In this document: positions 11,851 through 23,962 of the stretch, piece after piece
Layout: the number at the start of each line of letters is the position of its first letter
Numbering within the stretch: position 1 is the first letter of the stretch
NCBI GenBank assembly: GCA_003439945.1
Contig: QVRM01005925.1
Span: 797,001-861,000, forward strand
DNA: 64,000 nucleotides
Source: Dermanyssus gallinae
Lineage: Eukaryota; Arthropoda; Arachnida; Mesostigmata; Dermanyssidae
Direction: 5' to 3'
Position numbers and translations under genes: made by a program
The notes under the pieces: generated by a model
What the model saw: only the letters and a program-made list of their open reading frames with translations
Told to the model about the DNA's origin: nothing
Database searches by the model: none

Positions 11851-12638
11851 AAAAAACCATGTGCTGCAAAATATATGTCTAATCGCCCTGTCTACCCCGT
11901 CTCACACGGGGTTCTCCTATTGCTGCTCTTGTGTGAAACTGTGTGGTGGAACATCTCAACTATTTTTTCCTCAATTTGTTCGTTAGACTGGATCGACACA
12001 GGAGTCTATGTTGGTGTGCTCACTGCTTCCTAATCTGCTCTACGAGTGGGAGGAGGGGGAAGCGGGAGTGGTATTATCTAGATAACAAATTAGACGATTA
12101 TATGCAGATGCGGGTTTGTCGGCCCGGTGGCCCGGCTACCTTCGTCCGCGAGAGCTGAATGCAGTATGAAGCAATCGGTGCTATTTATACCGAACCAAGC
12201 TCTATGGCTGTCTTGCTACAGAAAGCAGTTATTTCTCGCAAGCGCCTAAATGCTGCCGACCCTAGCCACTTGTGCACGCGGTACTGTACGTACTTTTCGA
12301 GGTGCGCTGCTGCAAAAATCATTACTAACGAGGTTAGTGTGACATCCAATCTTGAGAATCTATTTAAATACGTTAGCACCCGCCCGCCCGTTCAGTGTGA
12401 CTGAGTGAGACTGTCGCTCTCTGCAAGAGCCTACAGTGCACGGCTTCCGTATTACTTTTGCGTATTTTGAGACCAATTTGTCTCAATGTAATTTGCCAGC
12501 ATAGCTAGCATCGGCCGTAGGCGGACCTTCTGCCGCTGCATAGCGTAGTACTTATTAGGTTGACTGCCACCATGAAGATCTGTGCTGGATGGATGCCCAT
12601 TATAAATGCGGTACGCAGTGCAAGCGACAGGGAGAAAG

Positions 12639-12677
<39 letters not shown>

Positions 12678-13122
12678 TAGAGAGAAATATATATAGAGAG
12701 AGAGAGAAACCGTTGCCGGTTTAGACGAAACCGGTCGTGCGTCCGCGGGTGATACGTGGGGGCTATCCCGTCGTCTCAAACGTATCCAGGGTTATTTGGG
12801 CTGAATGCCCTTCATGGGATCTTAGGAGTAAGCATTAGGGCTCAAGCATTTGGCCGGTTTGAGTCGTAGACGGTCACTTCCTACGTGCTTTTTGACACGA
12901 AACCCACTCTGGGCAAGAACTGCAGTGCGCTTTGTCTGTGACAGCGTTCGCTCAGCGTCCGTGACGATACGTGCCGTTGGCATCGATCTCTTCTGAGCAC
13001 ACAATCCAGGTTGCTCGTCTGCGGCATGATGCACTATATTCACCTATTGAAGAGCGCTGGTTAATGCGGCGCTACTGAAGCTGTCGTCTGCAAGAGCTCA
13101 ATACGGGTGGAGTAGGGGTATA

Positions 13123-13156
<34 letters not shown>

Positions 13157-13203
13157 GGCGAGCACTGCCAAGTGTGCAAACGTTTTGTAAATGATTAATA
13201 AAA

Positions 13204-13257
<54 letters not shown>
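11851..13257. other. Gene-free stretch with TA and GA microsatellites
   Basis: Holds TA runs at about 12,640-12,662, 13,124-13,154 and 13,212-13,257, and a GA-rich patch at 12,664-12,708. The last TA run directly abuts the Tc1-type element. No gene was recognised. Confidence 0.55.
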
Positions 13258-13261
<4 letters not shown>

Positions 13262-14863
13262 GTATTGCAAAAAATTAGCAACTCATGTTTTTTTGTGATA
13301 ATTTCGACTTGGCTTATTTGAATGGCTTGAAATTTTAAGCGCATAATGTACATGACGAAACATGAGTATAGTGTTGATTTAATTGCAATCTCAACATCGG
13401 TTCATACAAAAAATAAAAAAGTGTGAAAAAACAGTGTTGCAAAATATTAGCAACAATAGCGCCTTACAGCGTATTCGATTCTTAGCAGGGCTGTATGACT
13501 CATTTGAAACTACATATTTTATTCTAGAAACGGATTTTTCGTCCTTTCTTCTGAATCAAATCGTAAACTCGGTCTTTCATGGAGTTAATGAGCTGTTGTA
13601 AGTACGAAAGTGGAATATTAGTCCATGCTTGCTGGACAGCTTCTTTGAGGTCCGACAAATGATTATATTGTCGACCATTTGCGTAAATCTGCTTTACCAA
13701 ATGTCCCCAAAGATTTTCAATAGGATTCAGGTCTGGACTTAATGCCGGCCAGTCAAAAAGTGGCACTCTTTGTTCTTGAAAAAGGCTATAGTGCTAGCAG
13801 AGGTATGAAACGTGGCGTTGTCTTGTTGAAAAACTGCGTCAGGTCCCCCAATTCTTCTGAAGTGGGCTTCTATTTGGGAATCGACAATGCGCTGGTACAT
13901 GTCAGAATTGTTTCGGCCCACAATCTCGACTAGATCAGACTTCCCATTATATCCAAACGCGCCCCAATATTTCACAGAGCCACCACCGGCCACACGTTTC
14001 GAGAACCATTTAGGTTCCTTCCGTAAGTCGTGCCAATAGTACTGACAGCCGTCAGGGCCATCGAGATTAAATTTCTTTTCATCCGAGAAGACGATGTTTT
14101 TCCACTCGTTATCCCAAGTTTGGTATCTATGCGAAAATGCACGCCGTGCGACAATGTGCTTCGGTTGCAGTCGCGGCATAAGCTTCCTTTTTTTTTTCAG
14201 AACTTAACACTCGGTACACTGTGGATCGGTGCACTGGCACTCCCAAAGTAGTCCTGATCCTGGAAGAAGACATTTGGTCATGAGTAGCCAACTGTATGAT
14301 CCTTCGCCGATCTCGAATAGTCAAAACTGGCTTACGCCCACTGTTAGATCTGCACCTTTGGTTCACTCCAGGGTGTAAGAACCTGCTGATGGTGCTCTTA
14401 TGCCGTCCTAAGTTACTGTATGACCGAGCTCAGCATATGCCTCAATTCTTCTTTTCGTTATCCGAAAGATCCTTTGTACGACCCATGGTTTAAACATAAG
14501 ATTCGTCGTTAGTTCGGAACAACGACTAAGCTGTAGAATATTTTGCAGCTATATAACGATTGATTTAGCTAGACAATATTCCTGACATTTGATCCCTGGG
14601 ATCGAATATCAGCTGTAGTATCGACTATCCATTACAAACAAGAGCTGTGTTGTTAGCATGTTATTGTTGCTAATATTTTGCAACACTGTTTTTTCACACT
14701 TTTTTAATTTTTGTATGAACCGATTTTGAGATTGCAACGAAATCAACACTATACTCATGTTTCGTCATGTACATCATGCGCTTAAACTTTCAAGCCATTT
14801 AAATAAACCAAGCCGAAATTATCGCAAAAAAACATGAGTTGCTAATTTTTTGCAACACACTTT
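13258..14863 (-). mobile_element. Tc1-type transposon with ~200-bp IR/DR inverted repeats
   Basis: The left end begins AAAGTGTATTGC and the right end finishes GCAACACACTTT, next to TA. Complementarity extends over about 200 bp (13,258-13,458 and 14,662-14,863). Each arm carries two copies of a similar box, the outer TTGCAAAAAATTAGCAAC and the inner TTGCAAAATATTAGCAAC, roughly 170 bp apart. That is the IR/DR layout known from Minos, Paris and Sleeping Beauty type Tc1 elements, in which the transposase binds both boxes. The interior encodes a broken transposase on the minus strand. Total length of about 1.6 kb fits the family. Confidence 0.93.
13524..14486 (-). pseudogene. Tc1-type DD34E transposase, inactivated
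   Basis: Reading from an ATG at 14,486, the first codons (MGRTKDLSDNEKKN) run into a stop. After frame changes come the paired-type DNA-binding domain (SGRKPVLTIRDRRRIIQLA, then RTTLGVPVHRSTVYRVL) and the catalytic domain. The latter shows IVFSDEKKFN (first Asp), KYWGAFGYNG, VFQQDNATFHTS (second Asp) and SPDLNPIENLWG (Glu), with 34 residues between second Asp and Glu. The catalytic triad is therefore still visible. The gene is split into at least three frames, with breaks near 14,440, near 14,180 and near 13,760. It would have mobilised the element at TA sites. Confidence 0.92.
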
Positions 14864-14869
14864 ATATAT

Positions 14870-17100
14870 CGTCTACAAAAAACAAGGTTGGTATCAATAA
14901 AGCACACTTACATTACCACCACATTACCAAAAAACTATATATATTTATATACTTCGTGAAAATTGCGTCATCTATCACATTCGACTCACAGTAGTAACGC
15001 CATATTAAGGAGTCACTATTTCAATTAAACAGGTTCAAAATGTTGAAACAATACGTCCCATCTTTAACCCTACAAAGCAATGTACTGGGATAGCGCGCGG
15101 ATATGCGATATCTGTTTAGTCACTTCCGTTTTCTTTTTGCAGGTGTTCCATATTGTCGGTTAGCCAGCGGCATTGTACAGTGAACGAGTGAATAACGTGA
15201 TCTGAGAAATCAAATATGAGGCGATCTACCGTTTGCGCAGTTTATCAACGGTATCAATTAACGGAAGCTTCCATTGGAGGATGGGTTCTGGCGGGACTCG
15301 AGCTATAATTAATCAGGAGTCGTCGCTTCCATTTAATTAATATTTTGCGAAATTGCCAACACACTGCTGTTTGGTTGAGCCAACAATTCCGTAGTGCTTT
15401 CTCTGAGTAATTGCTATAGTGCGCGTACTGTGAGGCGAAAACTGTATAACATAACTATTAGGCCCTACGGGCCCGCTGAGTCCGTCCACAACTGGCCACG
15501 GGCCACCGACGTGCACGAGGTGCCGTTTCGTGGGTGATCACGAAAATAGGACCGTTAATTTATGGCAGGCCGTTCTATTATTCTATTCGAGACCAGGATG
15601 TCTGTTTAGAGTAACAGTAGACCGAGCGAGAGACTGGCGATGAGACGAGTGGTTTGCGCGACCTTGCATTGTGGACCGTGTCAGTTACAGCGGTTCAGTT
15701 ACAGTGTGGGCTGCAATGGGTAATACAATCTTTAGGCTTCTGAGAATAACTGAATTCGTAGATGTCTCTTAAGTCCATGGTTCTCATAGAAAAATAGGTG
15801 TAACTGCGCAACGGTGCGTTTGTGTAACAGGCAACGCAGTGCCTTACGCAAGGGCTGTTGGTGAGACATTTTTTTCTTAGGCTTTTTTTACCTCTAACTT
15901 CATGTACAACAATGCCAGATCGCGTACCGCTGCGCTTGGTCAGGCGGATTTCGGAGAAGCTAGCATTTGCTTAGTAAAGTGACCAGTCTGTTCTTGCGAC
16001 CTGAACCCCATCGAGCATGCGAGAAATAAACTGAAACGACGAGCTAGAGTCAAAACTTTAGCTCCAGCCACACTTACGAAGCTCGCGACAGCTACGCGCT
16101 AGGAATGGGATAATATAACACAGCAACTAATTACTATCTTAATTGAACTAAGCGTATACAGTTAATATGAAAATCACTGGCGAGTGTCGTCCCGCGTTTG
16201 TCCTAGAGCTAAAATTGCATTTATTGTGACTGAGCTAATTTTTGACATATTTTCAATACAGCACTCGTGACATGTTCTAGTAAAATATTTTAGGTAATAA
16301 ATATTTTAGTTAAATCTTGTTAAACCAATAAAAAGTACATAATAAACGCAACATTAATTTAATCTAGTTATAGAAAAATGCTGTCATCTACTACAATACG
16401 GCATTGTTATTATGAGTACAACCGGGTGTCGTTGTTAGAGCCACGATAGTATGGGACTCACTAACCCACTAAAAGTCGTTACTAGTTTAGAGATTACTTC
16501 TAACAAAGAAGTCGTTAATAGTCTAAAGATGACTTTACCTGGCCATTTTTTTTCATTAAATTAAGGCTGTTCGATTTTGTGCGGCGATTATTTTCGCCTT
16601 GAAGACAAAATTTGCAAATCTTCATACCATAGGCTAGAATCCACGATATTTGACGAGCCTCTACACGGACTGGCGTATCAATGGACTTCCCTGTCCTAGG
16701 TTTCGAGACAGTAGCTCTCACTCAATATGGGGAAAAGGCACACCGTTCACAGCAGGAGGCGTTGTGCTGTAACCTGGTCGTACGCTCCTATAAAGGTGCG
16801 CGATATAGTATGATACTATCTGCTACGGATGATGCGCCGTTTGTCGGTTGCCCCTCTGGTGCCCGGGAGGATTTTTCGCATCTCTGCTGAAGCCTTAGCG
16901 GCTTTTTTGCGGCATAGCGCACATAAGGTGTTTTCTGAGAGCCTTATTCACGATAACAGCCAGGTACCACCTAGCCATGAGCCTGGGTGGTACAGGGTGC
17001 CCATTCAGGCGTAAGCCTAAATACTGTGGAAAGCGTTTCAGATCATATAGTGGAAGTTTTGTCGGATATTCGCCAAGCGGTAACGAGTAATGCCTGCTCG
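14870..17100. other. Gene-free stretch, nothing recognised
   Basis: Mixed composition with scattered short frames on both strands. A minus-strand stretch at about 16,900-17,090 contains YLGLRLNGHPVPP, faintly like a LINE RT thumb, but it is too short and broken to call. Confidence 0.4.
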
Positions 17101-17130
17101 TGGGGTCTCTCTGTAGTTTACTAGGCTTCG

Positions 17131-17260
17131 GTATAGGTCGAGCTCAGTGGCGTAGTGTTTTCCCGTGCGCCCTGCGACAAGACGAGACACATACGAGGAC
17201 GGGTTCGGTTCCCGCCGTTGCACATTTGTACTTATGGGGTCCGCCTTACAAAGCGATACG
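17131..17260 (+). mobile_element. tRNA-derived SINE, 5' (pol III promoter) portion
   Basis: An A-box-like sequence (GGTCGAGCTCAGTGG, 17,136-17,150) is followed about 50 bases later by a B box (GGTTCGGTTCC, 17,202-17,212). This is the internal RNA polymerase III promoter layout inherited from a tRNA. The bases after the B box, CCCGCCGTTGCACATTTG and then TATGGGGTCCG, recur almost unchanged at 50,244-50,280 beside the tandem array. This shows that the unit is a dispersed repeat and not a functional tRNA. No cloverleaf acceptor stem was found. Confidence 0.7.
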
Positions 17261-18380
17261 AAAGCAAATCCGTGGACGTTAAATGTTGGCTAAAATTTAG
17301 CCCGAAAAAGTTTTGTTTTCAGTTTTGGTATAAGGGTCAAACATGCCGTTTTCTAAGGCTTAGGATGTTCTGTGCTAGTGAGCGGTATTTTGGGTTTATA
17401 CAATACCTTTGGGTGGTTCCGTCTAGAGGGTTGAAACACCAACATAATGGTTTTGCTTGTACTCACAACCAATCCATATATACATTAAAAGCAACTTTTT
17501 AACCCACTCAGTTGACGTGTCAACACCAGAAACGTTAGCCGGGTCGAGTCAATACAGACTGTTGTGTCGTCAGAAGAATCGATCGCCGTTCCCAGGAAAT
17601 TGTGTTTAATTCTCAAGAGTGTGAAGTTAAATAATGTGAAAAACATAAAGGGATCAAGGCCAGATGCCCGAGGAGTACCTCAGCCAATAGGCTGCTAATT
17701 AGATTAAATAGGTCCAACTCTTATAGAATCAGCTTTATTTTTAAGTTAGGACCTAAACCAGCATACCGCGCCTCGCGGCCGGAGAAAACACATAGGTGTG
17801 CAGGTACAAGTCCCACAGTTCAACCTTTTTTCCATGGGAGGTCGGCGGAAACCTTGGATGAGGGCCAGCTTAAAAGCTTTGAAAATAAAATAACGAGTTA
17901 GGCTCTATAGCATTAAGTGTTGAAACACCTTGGAAGTGCAGTAAAAAAAAACTAAGATTGGGCGGTACCTGGGCGCAAGACACTGTCTTCCTTAATTATG
18001 TGGCTAGACTTCTAACGTCTGGGGAAATAGCAGAAATTGCGTTTAAAATACAGTTAATACCTCTTGATAACGGAGCTACAATAGCGGAGGAAAATAACTT
18101 TAACTACATAGCCGGAACACCATTGGCTTGCATTCAAGTTCCTTATCGCGTCCTTAACATCAAAGGCCTGTAAAGCTTGTTGCTCTGCCTCAAAAAGTTG
18201 TCTTAGAAAATACCAGAAACGTTCAGGTTACCGAATCTTAGCGAAATATTGTTTCATAAATCTCGCCTTCGATAGCCCGCAGCGCTGCAAAAGCTGTGCA
18301 AAGTAGGTCAAGAAATACATCAATATTTTGCTGATCATGCTGCCTGTATACTAGGGGAATGCCCCTTCCAGATACAATGA
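17261..18380. other. Gene-free stretch, nothing recognised
   Basis: AT-rich sequence with short chance frames on both strands. A (TA)n run follows at 18,385-18,406. Confidence 0.45.
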
Positions 18381-18384
18381 ACTA

Positions 18385-18680
18385 TATATATATATATATA
18401 TATATACATACCTACTTCTTTGGGAGCGTGGTAGCAATCAGCCGGGCACGCGGCCACACCCAGTGGTAACGGCTCAAGCTGGTTGTTGATATTGCTCCTG
18501 TTGCACCAAATGTCATTGTGGTGTTTACGGCTGCTGAAGGTTTTTTGGTGGCTGTTGTGGTATTGGCGGTTTTCACCAAAACTGCCATCATCATCATCAT
18601 CCTCGTCGTCATCATTACTTTCTTCATCATTATCATCATCATCACCACCACCACCACCTCTACCATTGTCTGTGGTGGTA
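18385..18680. repeat. (TA)n run, then ATC/ACC triplet-rich DNA
   Basis: A TA run at 18,385-18,406 is followed, from about 18,590, by ATC, CTC and ACC triplets. Open frames on both strands result; the minus frame gives Asp/Asn/Glu runs. I consider these repeat artefacts. Confidence 0.8.
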
Positions 18681-19080
18681 GTGGTCAAACGTTGGCAAAG
18701 TGTCATCAGAATCTCATCTGTTTGCATGGGCTCTCTCTCTGTTATTTTGGTGCTGACTGGCCACTGACTGACCGTACGGCCGTGCGAACGCACGCACACA
18801 CCCTTGCAAGGTATATGGGTGGATGGCTAGCCATTAGCTACGAATAGCTGCTAGATATTCGTACGTACTACGTATATCTAGCAGTAATAGTCGTTGCAGG
18901 TGGATAGATACGGCGGCAGATAGACAAACATATAGATAGATAGATGTATAGATTGATAAATGGGCTAGCTTTGAATGAGAACATACCTTTTAATTTAGCG
19001 GTCGTGGACCCACGACCCAGCCATCGCAAACGACAACGAACGCCGTCGAAGATGACGAGGATGGGCGCCGTTCAAAGACC

Positions 19081-19113
19081 GCTACCTCTCTCTCTCTCTA
19101 TCTCTCTCTCTCT
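19081..19113. repeat. (CT)n microsatellite
   Basis: A CT dinucleotide tract with an occasional A. No gene context is visible. Confidence 0.9.
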
Positions 19114-19254
19114 GCCGCCATTGAAGGGTGTTGTGCCGCCCCTGCTGGTGGACCCGTAGGTCCCATTGACCGGCGGCGAGGTCGTTGCTGGCAGCTCGCT
19201 TAACGCCTGGCTCTCTACCTTAATGGATGGACGATAATGATGCTGGTGACAGCA

Positions 19255-19430
19255 ATACAACTACAAAAGCAATGGTGACAACAACAATAACAACAACAAT
19301 GGTAACAACAGCAACAACAAAAACAACAATGGTAACAACAGCAACAACAATGGCAACAACAATGACAACAACAGCTACTACTACTACTACAATGGTTACA
19401 ACAGCTACAACAACAGTACCGCCTACAATC
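19255..19430. repeat. ACA/CAA triplet-repeat tract
   Basis: An imperfect run of CAA/ACA triplets mixed with ATG and CTA triplets. Reading frames through it are low-complexity (Thr-rich on plus, Val- or Cys-rich on minus). Confidence 0.9.
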
Positions 19431-20066
19431 ACATCGGCACGCCAAGTATGCCTAACAGCCGCAGTACAACCGGCTTTTGCTGATTGCCAAACGATAGAGG
19501 ACAGTTAGACAGTCACAAAAGACCAGAATGGCCCAAAGAGTTTGGGCGAGAGGGGGAGGGAGAGATAGAGAGAACGAGACCCAGAGAGGGGGAAGGAGCC
19601 CGCGCGAAAAAGATCAGCGACGCTGCGATGACAATAACCACTTCTAGCCCGACGCCGACGGGCGGGGTGGGAGGGGGACATTTGCGACGGCCAACGCTTC
19701 AGACAGTCAGTGTACATACAGTTCGCAGCATCACGTAGGCGCGTACTAGAGGGCGCCATGTCCATCTAGACAGCCTGTAGACTAGACCGTCGAGACTGGA
19801 CCAGGCGAGTTCACCACACGACCTCACCTCTTGTACCGACATCACTATTGCTGCTGCTGCCATTACTATGATAATGATCATTATTATTATTTCGATTATT
19901 ACTCGGCCAGGCCAGGGCGGCACATCGAGCTTTAGTGCAGCGTCAGCGGCGGCAGCGGCAGCGGCAGAAGCAACCTTAGAGAGACCCCTCAGTGCAGGGT
20001 TCATGCGTGGACGTTCGCGAGCTCGGGATTCAGTCCTTGACAGCAATTTACCTTGCAATGACCTCC

Positions 20067-20118
20067 TACTACCATGGTCATTAGACACATACCGTTACTA
20101 CTACCATGGTCATTACTA
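20067..20118 (+). repeat. Short direct repeat CTACTACCATGGTCATTA
   Basis: The phrase CTACTACCATGGTCATTA occurs twice, 31 bases apart, at about 20,067 and 20,098. It is flanked by further CTA/ACT triplets, so replication slippage is the likely cause. Confidence 0.8.
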
Positions 20119-20129
20119 GAACTACTATC

Positions 20130-21890
20130 ACTATCAAAGGCTTGACCTATCAGAGGGAAAATGAGCCAACAAGCCGTAAATGCAGCCGTCCTGAGCATCA
20201 GGCATGTCACATGTGGTATCGCGAAAGGTCCTGTTGCACCAATGGTACTTTGTGTTTTTTTATTTTTTTCTAAAAAGCATACTAGACCAATACAAAAGAT
20301 TGTCCCACAACACCAAGAACACTACCTGATCTCCATTCATCAGCCGAAGCGGATAATTTTGCTAAAACCCTAGCACGCGTCTCAGAATCTTGCGCAAATG
20401 AGCCCACGCAATGATTAAGTGAAACAAAGATGTAATAAGGAACAACAGTGTTTTGTAAAAGAACAGGCGAAGCCTTCCTCGAGCCTAGGACTTGTGACAG
20501 GTCAACGAAAGTACTAGAAGGCTATAAAACCGCTACCATTATCACGGATGAACTCGAATTCCGTCGCCAAATGTGTGGTCTTAAAGTCAGAGTTTGAACA
20601 AGTCTGTTTTGCTTTGGGCGGTTCTACCCCCTGCGGCTTTCAAAATGTCCTGTAAACCGAGTCTAGTGCAAAAATCTAGCCTAAACGCCTAGTCAACCGT
20701 CTTCTATTGACAAAATCTCAACGATTAAAGATCTCGGGCAAATGTCCTTTTTGTCTCTAATTTTTCACATGTGCATACACTACGGTTGCGCACTAAGAAT
20801 TTCGCAGCACCTGCGAGCTCGCACAACCCGACTGCACTCTCAAACGCCCGTACGCAGCTGATTAGCAAAAAATAATAGCCCAGTATGAGCAGATCGCCCC
20901 ACAATCTCCGGCACACCTCCTGACCTCCATTCCGCCCCGAACCGGAGCACTTTGCCAAGATCCTAGCGCACGCTCATCCACATCTCAGTGTTGCGAATTC
21001 CTTGAAAAGCAAAAGCAACCTGCGAAGACATTAAGTGATTTTAGTCTCAGAATTGATTACCAAAGTTAAAACATACGAATGACTCTACTAAATGTTATAC
21101 TAGCCCTGCCCTAAGAAACTTCCAGAAGCTACCTCAACAGAGTAATCAGGGACAACGTCGCCGAACTCGAACAGAGAACATTAGAGATTCTAAGGTTCTC
21201 CAGTCCTCCTCGTGTCCTGCACCTATCCATTTAGAAATTTCCAGAAAATCAGACAAATGTTATCATAGTGTGAGTCTAGCTGAGAGGTTTTGGCCGTTTG
21301 TTCTGCCGCACAAAAATAGTAACACAACATTAGACCCATGACTCCGACATCGGGAGCTATATCTTATCTTAGCAGCAGTTTCTTCGATGCCTTTAGCAAA
21401 TAACGTTAGCTAGGAAGGTCTGCAACCACGCCACTTGCGTGAGATGCTCAACCAAACTATTATTTCGTCAGAGCATCTTCTGAACGAAATAATCATTTTC
21501 ATTAATTAAATAATAAATGAAGTTTTGTCTCCACTCGGTTTGCCAATCTTGTATGACGCTTCCCTTACTGTCCCTAACAGGATTAGCCGCACAGTGCATG
21601 CTACTCGTACTTTTATGGAAACATATTACTAGAAGAAATAAAGAAAATGTACCAGAAAATCTACAAATGGTCTGGTAGAGCTATAGAAATGCCTAACGTA
21701 TGGCACAAAATCAGCATTTAGTTCAATGGCGAGCGTCTAGCAGGGACCACCTTAACCCGGTCCTATTTGCTTGGGTTTATCAGATCTAGTATGCCGGTCA
21801 CAGAGTTCACTTAACGTGTGATAATTGGATAACGCTACGTTAAAAGGCCTAGCTGAGCTGGTTGCGGAAGACTTGATTTCAGCCCTACAG
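20130..21890. other. Gene-free stretch, nothing recognised
   Basis: No credible coding frame, RNA gene or transposon end was seen. Short frames such as 20,725-20,958 minus have no recognisable motif. Confidence 0.45.
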
Positions 21891-21929
21891 CTTAAAGAAG
21901 AAATATTTTAAGCGCTAAATACATCGAAA

Positions 21930-22290
21930 TGTACGTTGTCACTCGGCTGTTCACCTCAATGTCGAAATGAAGCATTCGAAACAGTTACGGACACGCTGCC
22001 CGGTCTAATTGTGTATGCAAATAACTTGAAGGTTCTATGTGCTCCTGTCAATGCAGAACCAGCCATCTAAGCAGAATTCCCACCAATGTTATCAGCGATG
22101 GAAGAGTCTCTTCACAGGGTTTGTCCACGACTGATAAGTATGCATACACAATCAGCACTCTGCGTATGCAGATACAGCCTAGGATCGTTAAGATACAACT
22201 AAACCGGGAGCACCTCCAACTCCCGCGGTACCCAGATACCCAGATAATAATTGTTATATTATAAATGCCTACGACGACGCTGGCAAAGAT
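21930..22290 (+). pseudogene. Possible RT relic of a LINE
   Basis: A plus-strand stretch near 22,000 reads TDTLPGLIVYANNLKVLCAP, which resembles the ...YADDLK... palm motif of CR1/jockey-type RT with both catalytic aspartates replaced by Asn. Downstream codons are out of frame and only loosely similar. The call rests on this one motif and its spacing. Confidence 0.35.
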
Positions 22291-22299
22291 GTGCTGAAC

Positions 22300-23150
22300 A
22301 AGGTTCGAAACATTCAATTATAAAAGAACACCTGGATAAGAGCGTGCCCCTCAAAAAGCGAGGATTTGGCCTCGGGATCAGAAGGACTATAGACCTAGTC
22401 AGGGGGCACCAGACCGGGCCCCCGCTTACTGCACAACTTCATCGATCCAGTTTAGTTCTGTCGCAGTGTCACCGGTAGAAGAAGCTACGCGGCTGGAAAT
22501 CAGACACGATAAAGCGACCATAGGCGGGCAGGATACGGGACCCCTCGAAGACTGCCCCAAACAGATTGCGCTGGATAAATGCATAAGCAAAAAATCGGCC
22601 AAAAAAGTTCTAAACGAAACCCTCGAACAATCAAAAGACCGTGTTGTACTTTTCACCGTACAGTATCTCTCTAGCAAATGCTGGCTTAAGGCCCTGCTCT
22701 AGGCTCACTTCGGCAGAAGGCTGGAACACCGGAACCAAAAGGGTCAACTGCTACTGACAAGGCCTGATGTAGCAACTATTTCTTATGTGAAATGCCGTGA
22801 AAAGAATACATATCCTAAACTGCTAAGCTAGGAGCATGCTTGGCCGAGAATTATGATAAATAATAACAAAGCTAATAAAAATAATAATCATACTTAAAAA
22901 TAAATCAGATGTAACTGTAGTAGTGGTCGAAGATTTGTGTTTTGATTTTTTTGGTGAAGCTGTTGACTAAGCGTCGTACCACAACAACCTGGGATTATCT
23001 TCAATGCAAACCTTTAATCCAGGTAGAACATACTAGTGACTGCTACATGGTGAGATGCTTATTATGTTGCGACAGATACATACAACCGATTGAAAATTTT
23101 CAACTACTCATTACGAAAATACATAATATGTGTATAATAATAATACGAAA
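22300..23150. other. Gene-free stretch, nothing recognised
   Basis: The plus frame 22,466-22,702 (78 codons) has no motif I recognise. The rest is AT-rich. Confidence 0.4.
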
Positions 23151-23184
23151 ATACATAATAATAATAATAATAATAATAATAATA
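23151..23184. repeat. (TAA)n microsatellite
   Basis: About eleven TAA/ATA units. Confidence 0.9.
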
Positions 23185-23393
23185 TACATCATATGTAATG
23201 TTATCCGAGGCTTCAAATAGCTCCTTAACGACGTTGTCCTAGATTATTTTCAACGTTGCAAAATACCGTAATTTACGGAAGCCTACCCCAGACGGCCGCG
23301 TAAATATGATGAAAAAAGGCCTTTTGTAAAAATGAAACATTGAAAACCATTTAGTACACATAAAGCTTGCTATTGTATTGCGTTATAGGCAAA

Positions 23394-23466
23394 GAGGTGG
23401 TTTAGTGGTAAAACCATTGCCATGCTTTTTGGAAGTGGTCAATACGTATCCGGATTTATCCACCTC
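23394..23466 (+). other. tRNA-sized fold or SINE remnant
   Basis: The segment is 73 bases, starts GAGGTGG and ends CCACCTC, a perfect 7-bp terminal stem. It contains an A-box-like GGTTTAGTGGTA. The expected T-loop/B box is missing (ATCCGGATTTAT stands there), so a functional tRNA is unlikely. A decayed tRNA-derived SINE or a coincidence is more probable. Confidence 0.3.
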
Positions 23467-23888
23467 TAAATGTACTTGTATGATCTCCAATTTAGTCTCT
23501 CTATTACTATTAGTTTAACTATATTTATTTTAAGTGCAGTAGTAATATGTGTTTATAATTTCTCAGATGTGTACATTTGAAAAAAATCGTCTGAAATAAC
23601 GTCTTAATAAGCCCTTCTTAAATTCATTTTGGAATAATTATTTGCTTTGTTTCAGACAAAGTTTATTAGCGTTTTTTTGGTTAGTATCATCACTGTTATC
23701 AAATAACATGGCGAATAACTGTTCGATTACTCGACTCTAACCAAATACCTCATGCTTTTGTCTCTACGTAAGTCTACAGCTGAATATTGGCACTACACAT
23801 ATATGCACACGCATGTTTTCAGGTGGAACTATCCAGTTATTGATTGAACGTCAAGCGTGAATTGGACCAAACGCAGAATAAACGAAGG

Positions 23889-23893
<5 letters not shown>

Positions 23894-23954
<61 letters not shown>
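23894..23954. repeat. (TA)n microsatellite, ~60 bp
   Basis: Uninterrupted TA repeat in gene-free DNA. Confidence 0.97.

Positions 23955-23959
<5 letters not shown>

Positions 23960-23962
<3 letters not shown>

Noticed and set aside
17038..17223. Minus frame with YRETPRAGITRYRLANIRQN-like text and nearby YLGLRLNG
   Set aside because: It overlaps the SINE head, and the RT-like phrase alone is too short and broken to assign to a LINE.
18335..18799. 154-codon minus frame with Asp/Asn/Glu runs
   Set aside because: The acidic runs are encoded by an ATC-type triplet tract and other frames are equally open.
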